From assembly GCA_020635075.1 (NCBI GenBank), contig JACKAM010000004.1, positions 248,001 to 312,000 on the forward strand: 64,000 bases of DNA, in the 5' to 3' direction. A program made the position numbers and the translations under genes. Of this stretch, positions 17,192 through 25,695 are shown piece after piece. Positions within the stretch are counted from its first letter, which is position 1, and each line of letters opens with the position of its first letter. This stretch comes from Pseudobdellovibrionaceae bacterium (GTDB lineage Bacteria; Bdellovibrionota; Bdellovibrionia; Bdellovibrionales; UBA1609). Under the pieces are notes generated by a model that saw only the letters and a program-made list of their open reading frames with translations, was not told where the DNA came from and ran no database searches.

Positions 17192-17285
17192 AGCCGCCGA
17201 AGGAGCACTCCGGCAGAGCCCAATGAGCGACGTGTCACCATGCTCCAGCAGGGCTCTGCGGTGGACTTTTTGGCCAGTGGCGGCT
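17192..17285 (+). other. possible structured RNA in the lipA leader
   Basis: Nested complementary stretches: AGCCGCC (17192-17198) pairs with GGCGGCT (17279-17285), enclosing a small hairpin GGAG-CA-CTCC (17202-17211) and a nine-base-pair stem GCAGAGCCC/GGGCTCTGC (17213-17221 with 17251-17259). It ends 38 bases before the lipA start. I recognise no riboswitch class. It might be a leader structure or chance folding of G+C-rich sequence. Confidence 0.3.
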
Positions 17286-17323
17286 AAGTATACCAATATT
17301 ATTGTGTCCTGCGGAGAAATTGG

Positions 17324-18253
17324 ATGCTGAAAACTGCCCCTCGTGGTGGCAAAGCGCCGGAACCCCGTCAGCCGAAACCGGATTGGATCAAGGTGAGGGC
17401 TCCGGGCGGGCAAAGCTATCTGGCCATCAAAGAACTTCTCGGTGAGTTGAAACTGGCAACAGTTTGTCAGGAGGCTCGCTGTCCCAACATGGGTGAGTGT
17501 TGGGGCGGGGGCACGGCCACCTTTATGCTTTTGGGTGAGGTTTGCACCCGAGGCTGCCGCTTTTGCGCGGTCAAGACTGGAAACCCCAGGGGTCAGGTCA
17601 GCCCGGATGAGCCGGACAAGGTGGGATACGCCATTAGCCAGATGAAGCTCGACTATGTGGTGCTGACTTCCGTCGACCGGGATGACCTGGCGGACGAAGG
17701 GGCCGATCACTTTGCTCGTACAGTTGAAGTGATCAAAGCCAATGCGCCTGAGATGATCGTTGAGGTTTTGACTCCTGACTTTCATGGCCGTCCCGAGTTG
17801 ATCGAACGAGTGGTCAGGGCCAAGCCCGACGTTTTTGCCCACAATGTGGAAACTGTTCGCCGTTTGCAGCGACCGGTGCGCGACCCTCGGGCGGGATATG
17901 ACTTGTCTTTGGGCGTTCTCCGCCAAATCAAGGAAGTGGACCCGTCGCGATTTACCAAGACCTCGATTATGCTCGGTCTCGGCGAAACTGATGACGAGAT
18001 AAAAGAAACCTTGGCGGATTTACGCCAGGTGGGTTGCGATGTGGTGACCTTTGGACAATACCTGCAGCCCACATCCAAGCATTTAAAAGTCATCAAGTTC
18101 TATCGTCCTGAGGAATTTCAGTTTTGGCAAAAAACGGCTGAGGATATGGGATTTTTGTATGTTGCCAGCGGCCCCCTTGTGAGAAGCTCTTACCGTGCCG
18201 GTGAGTTTTTTATGAAGGGAATGATAAAACGTAATCAATCAACAATGGAGTGA
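17324..18253 (+). CDS. lipA: lipoyl synthase
   Basis: A 309-residue radical SAM enzyme that inserts two sulfurs into octanoyl groups bound to carrier domains. Both iron-sulfur clusters are visible: the auxiliary cluster C48, C53, C59 (CQEARCPNMGEC) and the SAM-binding cluster C74, C78, C81 (CTRGCRFC). The conserved C-terminal SSYRAGE supplies the serine ligand to the auxiliary cluster. The ATG at 17324 has GGAG upstream. It is followed directly by E2, its substrate, with lipB at the block's end. Confidence 0.97.
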   Translation: MLKTAPRGGKAPEPRQPKPDWIKVRAPGGQSYLAIKELLGELKLATVCQEARCPNMGECWGGGTATFMLLGEVCTRGCRFCAVKTGNPRGQVSPDEPDKVGYAISQMKLDYVVLTSVDRDDLADEGADHFARTVEVIKANAPEMIVEVLTPDFHGRPELIERVVRAKPDVFAHNVETVRRLQRPVRDPRAGYDLSLGVLRQIKEVDPSRFTKTSIMLGLGETDDEIKETLADLRQVGCDVVTFGQYLQPTSKHLKVIKFYRPEEFQFWQKTAEDMGFLYVASGPLVRSSYRAGEFFMKGMIKRNQSTME

Positions 18254-18255
18254 AC

Positions 18256-19563
18256 ATGGCTACTCAAGAAGTGAATCTTCCTGATATTGGTGAAGGAGTC
18301 ACAGAAGGGGAATTGGTGAAGTGGCTGGTAAAGCCCGGTGATAAGGTAGAGCCGGATCAGCCGGTAGCCGAAGTCATGACAGATAAAGCGACTGTCGAGG
18401 TGCCCACACCTGTTGCTGGGGTGGTGAAAGAGCTCCTTCGTCAGGAAGGGGACATCATTCCCATCGAAACGGCGATGTTGGTTTTAGAGACCGATGGTGC
18501 TGCCAAGACGGCTCCTGCGCCAAAACATGAAGAGCCTAAGCCCGCGCCCGCCATGGCCGCGGCCTCTGGCCCAGCGCCGACCGCAGCTGTGGTTGCCAGA
18601 CCCACGCCCACTTCGGGAGGCATGGAAGTTTATCCGCCGGCGGCAAGTAGTAAGATTTTGGCCACTCCCGGGACACGTCGTTTGGCCCGTGAATTTGGAG
18701 TGGACATCAACAACTTGCCAGGCACCGGACCCTTGGGGCGAGTGACTCGCGAGGATGTGATTCGCGCTAAAGACTTGAGCAGTGGACTGGGTGCCACGGT
18801 TGCGGGTCGACCAACCATGCAGATGCCGCCAAAGGTGGCCTATCAAGGTGCTGGTGGGGAAATGGAAGAGAGAGTTCCTCTGCGCGGGATTCGCAAGAAG
18901 ATCGCCGAGAACCTGCAAATGGCCAAGCAGATCGTGCCTCACTTTACTTTGATGGAAGAAGTCAATGTGACCGAGTTGGTCCACTTCCGAAATCAGGCAA
19001 AAGAGGCGGGCGAAAAGGCAGGGGTCAAGGTGACTTATCTGCCATTTGTCATGAAGGCTTTGATTGCTACTATTCGTGAATTCCCGATGTTCAACGCCTC
19101 AATTGACGATGCGGCTGGCGAAATCGTCTACAAAAAATACTTCAATCTGGGCTTTGCGGCCGACACCCCCAACGGACTTTTGGTACCGGTGGTGAAAAAT
19201 GCAGATCAAAAGACGATCATTGAAATGAGCCGCGACATCAAAGACCTGGCACTTAAGGCTCGGGATGGGAAGTTGGCACTGGATGAGATGAAGGGCGCGA
19301 CGATCACCATCACCAACATTGGCAGTGTGGGTGGGGTTTATGCCACTCCGATCATCAATCATCCAGAGGTCGCAATTCTCGGTATGTACAAGATCACCGA
19401 GCGTCCGATTTGGGTCGATGGCGAGTGGTGGCCAGCTCAGTTTATGAATTTCACTATTACCTGTGATCATCGTTTGATTGACGGAGCCGTCGCTGCCAAC
19501 TTTATGAAGGCCTTTGCCACGCGAATTGAGAATCCTTCAACCTTGATGCTCGACATGATGTAA
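18256..19563 (+). CDS. dihydrolipoamide acyltransferase (E2) of a 2-oxoacid dehydrogenase
   Basis: A 435-residue E2 subunit. It has one lipoyl domain (residues 1-80, lipoylated lysine K44 in MTDKATVEVP), an Ala/Pro-rich hinge, an E1/E3-binding domain (about 136-170) and the catalytic acyltransferase domain ending with H405-R-L-I-D409-G. The ATG at 18256 has GGAG just upstream, inside the lipA stop region. Which oxoacid it uses (pyruvate, branched-chain or 2-oxoglutarate) cannot be told here: no E1 gene lies in the block. The single lipoyl domain and length fit branched-chain or pyruvate complexes. Confidence 0.93.
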   Translation: MATQEVNLPDIGEGVTEGELVKWLVKPGDKVEPDQPVAEVMTDKATVEVPTPVAGVVKELLRQEGDIIPIETAMLVLETDGAAKTAPAPKHEEPKPAPAMAAASGPAPTAAVVARPTPTSGGMEVYPPAASSKILATPGTRRLAREFGVDINNLPGTGPLGRVTREDVIRAKDLSSGLGATVAGRPTMQMPPKVAYQGAGGEMEERVPLRGIRKKIAENLQMAKQIVPHFTLMEEVNVTELVHFRNQAKEAGEKAGVKVTYLPFVMKALIATIREFPMFNASIDDAAGEIVYKKYFNLGFAADTPNGLLVPVVKNADQKTIIEMSRDIKDLALKARDGKLALDEMKGATITITNIGSVGGVYATPIINHPEVAILGMYKITERPIWVDGEWWPAQFMNFTITCDHRLIDGAVAANFMKAFATRIENPSTLMLDMM

Positions 19564-19614
19564 TGGCCACCGAGGCCACCTACATGGCGGACCTTGGCTT
19601 TAAAGGAGATTTTT

Positions 19615-21069
19615 GTGAGTCAGACTTTTGATGTTTGTGTGATCGGTGCAGGTCCTGGTGGATATGTGGCGGCGATTCGTTCGGCACAGTTGGGATTGAA
19701 CACTTGCGTGATAGAGAGAGAGGCCCTGGGCGGTGTTTGCCTAAACGTTGGATGTATTCCCAGTAAAGCCATGATCACTGCGGCCCACTTTCTTCACCGC
19801 GCCCAGCATGATGCTCCGGAAATGGGTTTTGAAATCCCCGGTGAGATCAAAGTGAATATGAAAAAGCTGGTCGCCTGGAAGCAATCAGTCTGCGACAAGA
19901 TGTCTGGTGGCGTGTCCATGCTCCTAAAAGGGAATAAAGTGACCATCATCAATGGCGACGCCACTTTCAAAACCGCGCAGGAATTGACAGTGAAGTCTTC
20001 CTCGGGAACTCAGTCCGTTATGGCCAAGAGCTTTATTATTGCCACAGGTTCGCGCCCCATTGAGATTCCCGGATTTGCCTTTGATGAGAAGAATGTGTTG
20101 TCCTCGACTGGGGCACTGGCTTTGGACTCAGTTCCCAAACGCATTGCCGTAATTGGTGGTGGCTATATTGGACTGGAGATCAGCTCTTATTTGGCTAAAC
20201 TTGGTGCCGAAGTGGAAGTCATCGAAGCCGCTAGTGGAGTTTTGAGTGGTGCCGCTGATCCAGAGTGTGTACAGGTGGTGCAGCGTCGCCTGAAGAAAAA
20301 CGGCGTGAAAATTCATACTGGAGCCAAGGCTAAATCCTATAAGCAAAACGGTAAGACCATGGAAGTCCGCCTTGAAGTGAATGGCAAGGAAGAGGCCATC
20401 AAGGTGGACAAGGTGTTGGTCACTGTTGGTCGCAGGCCAAATTCTGACCAAATGAATCTCAAAGGGATAGGTCTGAACATTGACGACAAGGGCTTTATCA
20501 AGGTCAACGCCCAGAGGCGAACAAATCTGCCCCATGTGTTTGCCATTGGTGATATAGCCGGACAACCTATGTTGGCCCACAAAGCCAGTCATGAGGGCGT
20601 ACTGGTCGCTGAAGTTATTGGTGGGCAAAATCGGGCCTACGATGCCAAGACTGTCCCCGCTGTCATCTTCACTGATCCTGAGATCGCTTCGGCGGGATGG
20701 ACGGAGGAAGAGTGCAAGGCCCACGGTCACAAGGAGCTCAAAGTTGGCAAATTCCCTTTCGCAGCCAACGGTCGTGCAGTTTCGATGATGGAAACCGATG
20801 GTTTTGTTAAAATCATTGCCGACGCTAAAACTCACCTTGTTCTCGGTGTTCACATTGTTGGTCCCGAGGCGAGCAACCTGGTCAGTGAGGCCGTGCTGGC
20901 GGTTGAAATGGGTGCCACACTCGAAGACTTGGCTCTATCTATTCATCCTCATCCCACTCTTGGGGAAACCATGATGGAGGCAGCTGAGGCAGCTCTTGGA
21001 CACGCGATTCATGTGATTCAACGTCCCTTGAATCGGGGAAACGGCAGTAATGCGAGAGCCAACCCGTGA
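19615..21069 (+). CDS. lpdA: dihydrolipoyl dehydrogenase (E3)
   Basis: A 484-residue flavoprotein that reoxidises dihydrolipoamide with NAD. The FAD motif GAGPGGYVAA is at the N-terminus, the redox disulfide is C42/C47 (GGVCLNVGCIPSKA), the NAD-binding motif is GGGYIGLEISS and the C-terminal active-site pair is HPHPTLGE. The start is the GTG at 19615, with AAGGAG six bases upstream; an in-frame TTG at 19594 would overlap that site. Adjacent to E2, whose lipoyl arm it serves. Confidence 0.96.
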   Translation: MSQTFDVCVIGAGPGGYVAAIRSAQLGLNTCVIEREALGGVCLNVGCIPSKAMITAAHFLHRAQHDAPEMGFEIPGEIKVNMKKLVAWKQSVCDKMSGGVSMLLKGNKVTIINGDATFKTAQELTVKSSSGTQSVMAKSFIIATGSRPIEIPGFAFDEKNVLSSTGALALDSVPKRIAVIGGGYIGLEISSYLAKLGAEVEVIEAASGVLSGAADPECVQVVQRRLKKNGVKIHTGAKAKSYKQNGKTMEVRLEVNGKEEAIKVDKVLVTVGRRPNSDQMNLKGIGLNIDDKGFIKVNAQRRTNLPHVFAIGDIAGQPMLAHKASHEGVLVAEVIGGQNRAYDAKTVPAVIFTDPEIASAGWTEEECKAHGHKELKVGKFPFAANGRAVSMMETDGFVKIIADAKTHLVLGVHIVGPEASNLVSEAVLAVEMGATLEDLALSIHPHPTLGETMMEAAEAALGHAIHVIQRPLNRGNGSNARANP

Positions 21070-21754
21070 AGAGACCCCATTAAGGGGTCCCTTATCTCAA
21101 TTGCCCTTCCACGTGGAGGACTGGGGCCTTGTTGGCTATGGCGAGGCCCTGGCCAAGCAGGTGGAATTGGTTGAAGCGGTGAGATCTGGCCAGAGTAAAG
21201 ACACTTTGGTCTTTTGCAGCCATCCTCCCGTCGTCACTCTAGGCCGCTCGTCGCAAGAACAGGATTTGGATGGCTGGCAGGGTGAAGTTCACGAGGTTTC
21301 GCGTGGCGGAAGGGCCACTTATCATGGTCCCAATCAGTTAGTGATCTATCCAATCATTTCTTTGAGTGCCGACAGCCGTGAGTTTCTTCACCAGAAGGAC
21401 GTGCACAGTTATTTGCGCTGTCTGGAATCAGCCTTAGTCCGCACTCTTCAGTCGTATGGTTTAAAGGCAAGTGTTAGCTCATCTACAGCAGCAGAGGACG
21501 ACTCGCTAAAAATGACCGGAGTTTGGGTGGGAGACCGCAAGGTGGCCTCCATTGGTGTCGCCGTTCGCGGCTGGGTCACCTATCATGGTGTGGCCCTCAA
21601 TGTGGATCATGATCCTGATGCTTTTAAGGGGATCAGTCCCTGCGGTTTTTCTCAGGCGACCATGATTTCCCTTGAATATTTGCTTGGTCAAAAAGTGGAT
21701 CGCTCCGAACTCCAAAGCCTCCTCATCGACTCTTTCAATCACTACTTTTCCTAA
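21050..21754 (+). CDS. lipB: octanoyl-[acyl-carrier-protein]:protein octanoyltransferase
   Basis: A 234-residue enzyme that moves the octanoyl group from ACP to lipoyl domains, the step before LipA. The family motif appears as RGGRATYHGPNQLVIYP, and the catalytic pair is K164 (GDRKVASIGV) and C198 (SPCGFSQATM). Its first codons overlap the end of lpdA by 20 bases, so translation is probably coupled. With LipA it gives a complete endogenous lipoylation route beside two of its client subunits. Confidence 0.95.
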   Translation: MREPTREETPLRGPLSQLPFHVEDWGLVGYGEALAKQVELVEAVRSGQSKDTLVFCSHPPVVTLGRSSQEQDLDGWQGEVHEVSRGGRATYHGPNQLVIYPIISLSADSREFLHQKDVHSYLRCLESALVRTLQSYGLKASVSSSTAAEDDSLKMTGVWVGDRKVASIGVAVRGWVTYHGVALNVDHDPDAFKGISPCGFSQATMISLEYLLGQKVDRSELQSLLIDSFNHYFS

Positions 21755-21813
21755 ACGCTCTCACCATGCCAAAAATCGACTTCCTTAAGTAGCCATTCGC
21801 AAAATAAGGGGAG

Positions 21814-22221
21814 CTATTTTTTATCGATAGTGATGGCGAACTTTTTCACGCCGGCAGCTTTGACAATATCAATGAGAGTGACGACGCGGCCGTGAGTTAC
21901 ATCTCGGTCGGCGGTGATAATGGCCTGAACTTCTGGGTGAGTCTTCGACAAATTATTCGCGAAAATACTGATCTCTTCATCAACAGCTGCGCGACCGTTC
22001 AGCAGGGTTCTGCCATCGGCAGCAACGGTAATCGCAAGCTGGGAAGGTGTGGACTCATCGCCACTTGCGGCTTTCGGCAAGTTTACGTTGATACTTGGCT
22101 TCATGATGAAGGGAGTGGTGACCATAAAAATAATCAACACCACAAGAATAATATCAACAAAGGGGACAATGTTGATTTCGGCAATCGTACCGTCGTTATC
22201 TCCTGAGATTTTTGCCCCCAT
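21814..22221 (-). CDS. ExbD/TolR-family biopolymer transport protein
   Basis: A 135-residue protein with one transmembrane helix near the N-terminus (about 20-38) containing the proton-path aspartate (INIVPFVDIILVVLIIFM) and a periplasmic domain. It works with the ExbB/TolQ partner as a proton-driven motor that energises TonB or Tol. Its ATG shares one base with the ExbB stop (TGATG). No TonB, TolA or receptor gene is in the window, so TonB versus Tol function is open. Confidence 0.92.
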   Translation of the reverse strand: MGAKISGDNDGTIAEINIVPFVDIILVVLIIFMVTTPFIMKPSINVNLPKAASGDESTPSQLAITVAADGRTLLNGRAAVDEEISIFANNLSKTHPEVQAIITADRDVTHGRVVTLIDIVKAAGVKKFAITIDKK

Positions 22222-22853
22222 CAGGCCTTCCCTTTAAGAGATTTGGCGTAGGCAATGCACAAATCCCGAACACCCTCGAGATTCTGAAAAATACCCCGCA
22301 CTTGTTTGTTGAAGTGGTTGTAGGCAATTACGGCGGGAATGGCCACGAGTAGACCGATTGCTGTGGCGACCAGGGCCTTGGAGATTCCAATCATCACGGC
22401 GGCAGCGTCCCCTTGGCTGGTGGCCAGGCCGCGAAAGGCATCCATGATTCCAAATACCGTTCCCAGTAGTCCGATAAAAGGAGCATTGGAACCAACTGTG
22501 GCCAAAAAGTTAAGGTACTTTTCCAGCTTTGGTCTCTCAGTTTGAGCGTAGGTGTTAAAGATTTCCTCAAGTCCTACGGCGCCGTTTTCTTTCACGTGGC
22601 GAAGGCCATAGGCCAGAGCCCGGCCCTCGAGAGTCTCTCGGTCACGGCTGAGGTCTTCCAGGTCGGCCAGATTGTTGCTTTGGAGAGTTTCGCGCAGCCG
22701 GTGTGAGATCTTGTTTGAAGACGCCTTGACCCGGCGAATGGAAATCAAGCGCTCCAAAATAAAGGCGATGCTTAAAATACTCAGTAGGATGAGAAGCCAA
22801 AGAGTTGCTTCGTGTCCGGCTTCGGCAATGAGGAAAAACTTGTCAGTTAACAT
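22221..22853 (-). CDS. ExbB/TolQ/MotA-family proton channel protein
   Basis: A 210-residue inner-membrane protein with three spans: LWLLILLSILSIAFILERLI (about 18-38), then FLATVGSNAPFIGLLGTVFG (about 112-132) and LVATAIGLLVAIPAVIAYNH (about 160-180), the last two being the family signature. It forms the pentameric ring around the ExbD dimer. The ATG at 22853 has AAGGAG eight bases upstream. It is transcribed first in the exbB-exbD pair. Confidence 0.93.
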   Translation of the reverse strand: MLTDKFFLIAEAGHEATLWLLILLSILSIAFILERLISIRRVKASSNKISHRLRETLQSNNLADLEDLSRDRETLEGRALAYGLRHVKENGAVGLEEIFNTYAQTERPKLEKYLNFLATVGSNAPFIGLLGTVFGIMDAFRGLATSQGDAAAVMIGISKALVATAIGLLVAIPAVIAYNHFNKQVRGIFQNLEGVRDLCIAYAKSLKGKA

Positions 22854-22885
22854 GAAGAAAACTCCTTCTCGCAGAGTAGATCTCT

Positions 22886-22915
22886 ATTATCCCCGGGGTA
22901 AAAATGGGTGGTCAA
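22886..22915 (-). promoter_or_regulatory. probable sigma-70-type promoter of exbB-exbD
   Basis: On the minus strand TTGACC (22915-22910) and GATAAT (22891-22886) are separated by 18 bases, 33 bases before the exbB start. The spacer contains the palindrome CCCCGGGG next to the -10 box. Confidence 0.45.
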
Positions 22916-22978
22916 GGTCGGGTGGAGCATGATGATTAGCGTTAACAGGACTCATCATTTCACTTTTGAATCACCATC

Positions 22979-24823
22979 ATGAAGACTGTGGAAGTGAGTA
23001 AGACGATTGTAATTTGCATTTGCGCATTCATAGTGACGTTGGTCCTGTCGGGCTGCAATTGGGGGGGGAAGCAGACTCCTTCAATTTTGATAATAGCCGT
23101 CGAGTACTTGGGCTTTGATTCCTTTTCCTGTGGATCAAATGAAGATCGGGATGGGCGAGGATTGGGAGGCTTTGCCGTCTTTTGTGACGAATCGGTGCGT
23201 TTCACTCACGCATTTACCCCATCTGTCATGAGTCAGGCCTCGCTTTCATCAGTTATGACGGCCCGCTATCCGTTTGAACATGGGGTCTGGCACAACGGTT
23301 CACAGTATTTGAGTTCCCACTTCAAAACTGTTGCGGAAATAGCCATTGAAAAAGGATATCGGACTTCATTTTTTTCCGGCGGCCCCCCTGTATGGCGAAA
23401 GTCTGGTCTCAGCCAGGGTTTTGAGGTTTTTGAGGATAACGTCAAGCCGGGGCTCAAGCTTCCTTATCGACCAATCATGGAAAATATTCGGGAGTTTCTG
23501 CAGTGGTGGAGGCGCGAAGCCAATGATCAGCCCTTTTTCTCGGTGATCTATGTACCTGATCTTCAGTTTCCTGACGTCACGACATTTAATGATCTTGGTG
23601 AAGCCAGAGAGAGATCGTCGGCGGGACAGTTGAAAGAGGTTGGGGAGAGCTTAGGTTCTCTCGTTCGCCACCTTAAAGATGCGCGTCGATGGGACAACAC
23701 GACCGTATTTTTGATGGGACTCAATGGCCGGCCAAAGGTCGGGCGACCAGGAGAGCTTGAGTCTTACAGCCTCTACTCTGAATCCGCGCAGGTGGCCTTG
23801 TACATAAAGCCGGCACGAAAAAAGAGGGATCTGGCGCTAGAATGGAAGATCGATAAAAATGTTTCCCTTGTGGATGTGGGAGCCACCCTCTTTGATTTGC
23901 TCGGCTCACCAATTCCATCCTCGGCCGAAAAACGACTGGAAATTGCATCGCTAACAGGCGTTTTGGAAAAGCCCGAGGTTTCCTGGAATCAGGATCGAAT
24001 TCTCATGGTCGAGTCAGGTTGGCCCCAGTGGAGGGGAGTCGGTGGGAGTCGGTTTTCACTGCGCAAAGGTCATTACTTCGTCCTTTATGATCGTCGGCCT
24101 AAGATTTTTAACACGCTTATTGATCGACAGGAAATATCCCCCCTGTCAAACAAGGACCCTCTCTACCGATCGCTTGAGCTCGATATATTGACTTATCTTC
24201 AGGACAAAGGATTTTTGCCCTGGTCACCCCTTCCGGGAATGCTTGTGGCAAAGCTTGAAATCGCAAAAAATCTTTGGCGGCAAAAGAAGGATTCCCAGGA
24301 GGCCCGACAACGGATTGGTCTGATCGCGAAGCAAAGATCCTGGGACCGTCAACTGAGCGGCTGGCAGGCGGAACTTGCCCTGAGTGCCGGTCAATGGGAA
24401 GATCTCAAGCAATTGGCTGAGGACTCGGGCGAGGACTTGTGGGAATTCGTGGCCGACGTTAATTTGGGGAAAAAGACCAATTTATCCGATAGAGGATGTG
24501 AGGCGGTCTTTCTGTTTGGCAGCAAACGTTTTCGTCGACCGGGCCCACAGGAATGTGAAGACGAATTGTTGATGGATTTATTGAAGTGGGTCGACTCGGG
24601 AAAGAACTCGAAACGGATTTCTCTCCAAGATCATTTTTTGCGTCAATACGTGCAGGCGAAAATTGAGCAGCGAATCGGGAAGTGGAATTTCATCAATGCA
24701 TTAAATTGGGACGTCAATGTGGAGATCCCCGGAGGGCCGCTTCTGGCTGACCTATTCCTTTCTCTGCCTCGCAACCGCAAGTACGCAGCAATTGTCGAGA
24801 ATCGTCTGTTACGGGAAAACTAA
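22979..24823 (+). CDS. sulfatase/alkaline-phosphatase-fold lipoprotein with degraded active site
   Basis: A 614-residue lipoprotein (lipobox LSGC, C26). Residues ~33-325 follow the sulfatase fold in order: strand ILIIAVEYLGFDSFSC, then SLSSVMTARYPFEHGVW, a TVAEIAIEKGYRTSFFSG helix, PFFSVIYVPD, DNTTVFLMGLNGRPKVGR, and SLVDVGATLFDLLGSP. The usual metal aspartate of the first motif is Glu, the Cys/Ser/Thr nucleophile position is not evident, and the usual SDHG is MGLNG. So it is likely a non-catalytic relative. The C-terminal ~230 residues are helical and of unknown kind. No clear ribosome-binding site precedes the ATG. Divergent from exbB. Confidence 0.8.
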   Translation: MKTVEVSKTIVICICAFIVTLVLSGCNWGGKQTPSILIIAVEYLGFDSFSCGSNEDRDGRGLGGFAVFCDESVRFTHAFTPSVMSQASLSSVMTARYPFEHGVWHNGSQYLSSHFKTVAEIAIEKGYRTSFFSGGPPVWRKSGLSQGFEVFEDNVKPGLKLPYRPIMENIREFLQWWRREANDQPFFSVIYVPDLQFPDVTTFNDLGEARERSSAGQLKEVGESLGSLVRHLKDARRWDNTTVFLMGLNGRPKVGRPGELESYSLYSESAQVALYIKPARKKRDLALEWKIDKNVSLVDVGATLFDLLGSPIPSSAEKRLEIASLTGVLEKPEVSWNQDRILMVESGWPQWRGVGGSRFSLRKGHYFVLYDRRPKIFNTLIDRQEISPLSNKDPLYRSLELDILTYLQDKGFLPWSPLPGMLVAKLEIAKNLWRQKKDSQEARQRIGLIAKQRSWDRQLSGWQAELALSAGQWEDLKQLAEDSGEDLWEFVADVNLGKKTNLSDRGCEAVFLFGSKRFRRPGPQECEDELLMDLLKWVDSGKNSKRISLQDHFLRQYVQAKIEQRIGKWNFINALNWDVNVEIPGGPLLADLFLSLPRNRKYAAIVENRLLREN

Positions 24824-25657
24824 AGCCTCAATACTGGTTCTTCGCTTTAGCTTTGATGCGATAGTATAAAGGGTGTCCTCGTCGGCAGCCTTTAGTCCAG
24901 ATATTGGCGGTATTCTTTTGAGGCCGTAGATATAAACCTTTTGAGGAGCCATCATGCCGATGACTTCCATCCACTCCTCTACAGCGACATTGGTGGTGTT
25001 GTCGATGGAGCCCTGAACAAAAAAGGCTTGGGCAGAGAATCTTTTCAACTTCCTGGTTCCGGCAATTATTTTTGTGATATTTGATCGAACGAGTGGGCTA
25101 TTGACGGATTTAAAAACGTCCTCATTTCCGGCATCCACCTTGATCATGACTTCATTTGCCATCTCCAGACCCATAATGGTCTTGCGGGCGTCCAAATGGG
25201 CACCATTGGTCATGACAACAATAGGAATATCTGGCATTAGCTCATCCCTGGCTGTGGTGAGAAGCTCCATAGCTTCAAAAAACTGGGGATATAGAGTTGG
25301 CTCCCCATTTCCCGCGACCACGATACTCTCAACACCGGAATCCACCTGATCTCGCAAACCTTCACGAACCTTCGTTTCAATCTCCTCGGGTGAAAGAAAT
25401 TGAATGTCCTTCTTTATTTGATTCATGCGGACATTGGTTCGGCCTAACTCACAATAGGGGCAGTCAAAAGAACAGATTTTCTCATCCCCGAGTAGGTTCA
25501 CGCCAACAGTCATCCCCATCCGCCGACTTCCAATAGGTCCATAAAAGACAGAAGTCGGGTTTATGAGCTCGTCTAGGTGTTCATATTCAGGTGTTTTAAC
25601 GGGGATTCCCATAATCTGATTAAGTCCTATTTTTTGGCGAAATTCAATACCTTCCAT
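24809..25657 (-). CDS. radical SAM protein
   Basis: A 282-residue enzyme with the radical SAM cluster motif C62-SFD-C66-PY-C69 and a GNGEPTLYP loop that binds SAM. The region after (VVMTNGAHLD, EVMIKVDAGNEDVFKSVNSP) matches COG0731-type radical SAM proteins related to wyosine synthesis and to many of unknown substrate. No extra cluster-binding cysteine motif is seen. The ATG at 25657 is used; a shorter start at 25612 is possible. It converges with the sulfatase-like gene (15-base overlap) and is divergent from 25696 with only 38 bases between. Confidence 0.88.
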   Translation of the reverse strand: MEGIEFRQKIGLNQIMGIPVKTPEYEHLDELINPTSVFYGPIGSRRMGMTVGVNLLGDEKICSFDCPYCELGRTNVRMNQIKKDIQFLSPEEIETKVREGLRDQVDSGVESIVVAGNGEPTLYPQFFEAMELLTTARDELMPDIPIVVMTNGAHLDARKTIMGLEMANEVMIKVDAGNEDVFKSVNSPLVRSNITKIIAGTRKLKRFSAQAFFVQGSIDNTTNVAVEEWMEVIGMMAPQKVYIYGLKRIPPISGLKAADEDTLYTIASKLKRRTSIEALVFP

Positions 25658-25695
25658 ACCTTGCGCTGGTAGATAAAGGTCACTAGAATAGGCCT

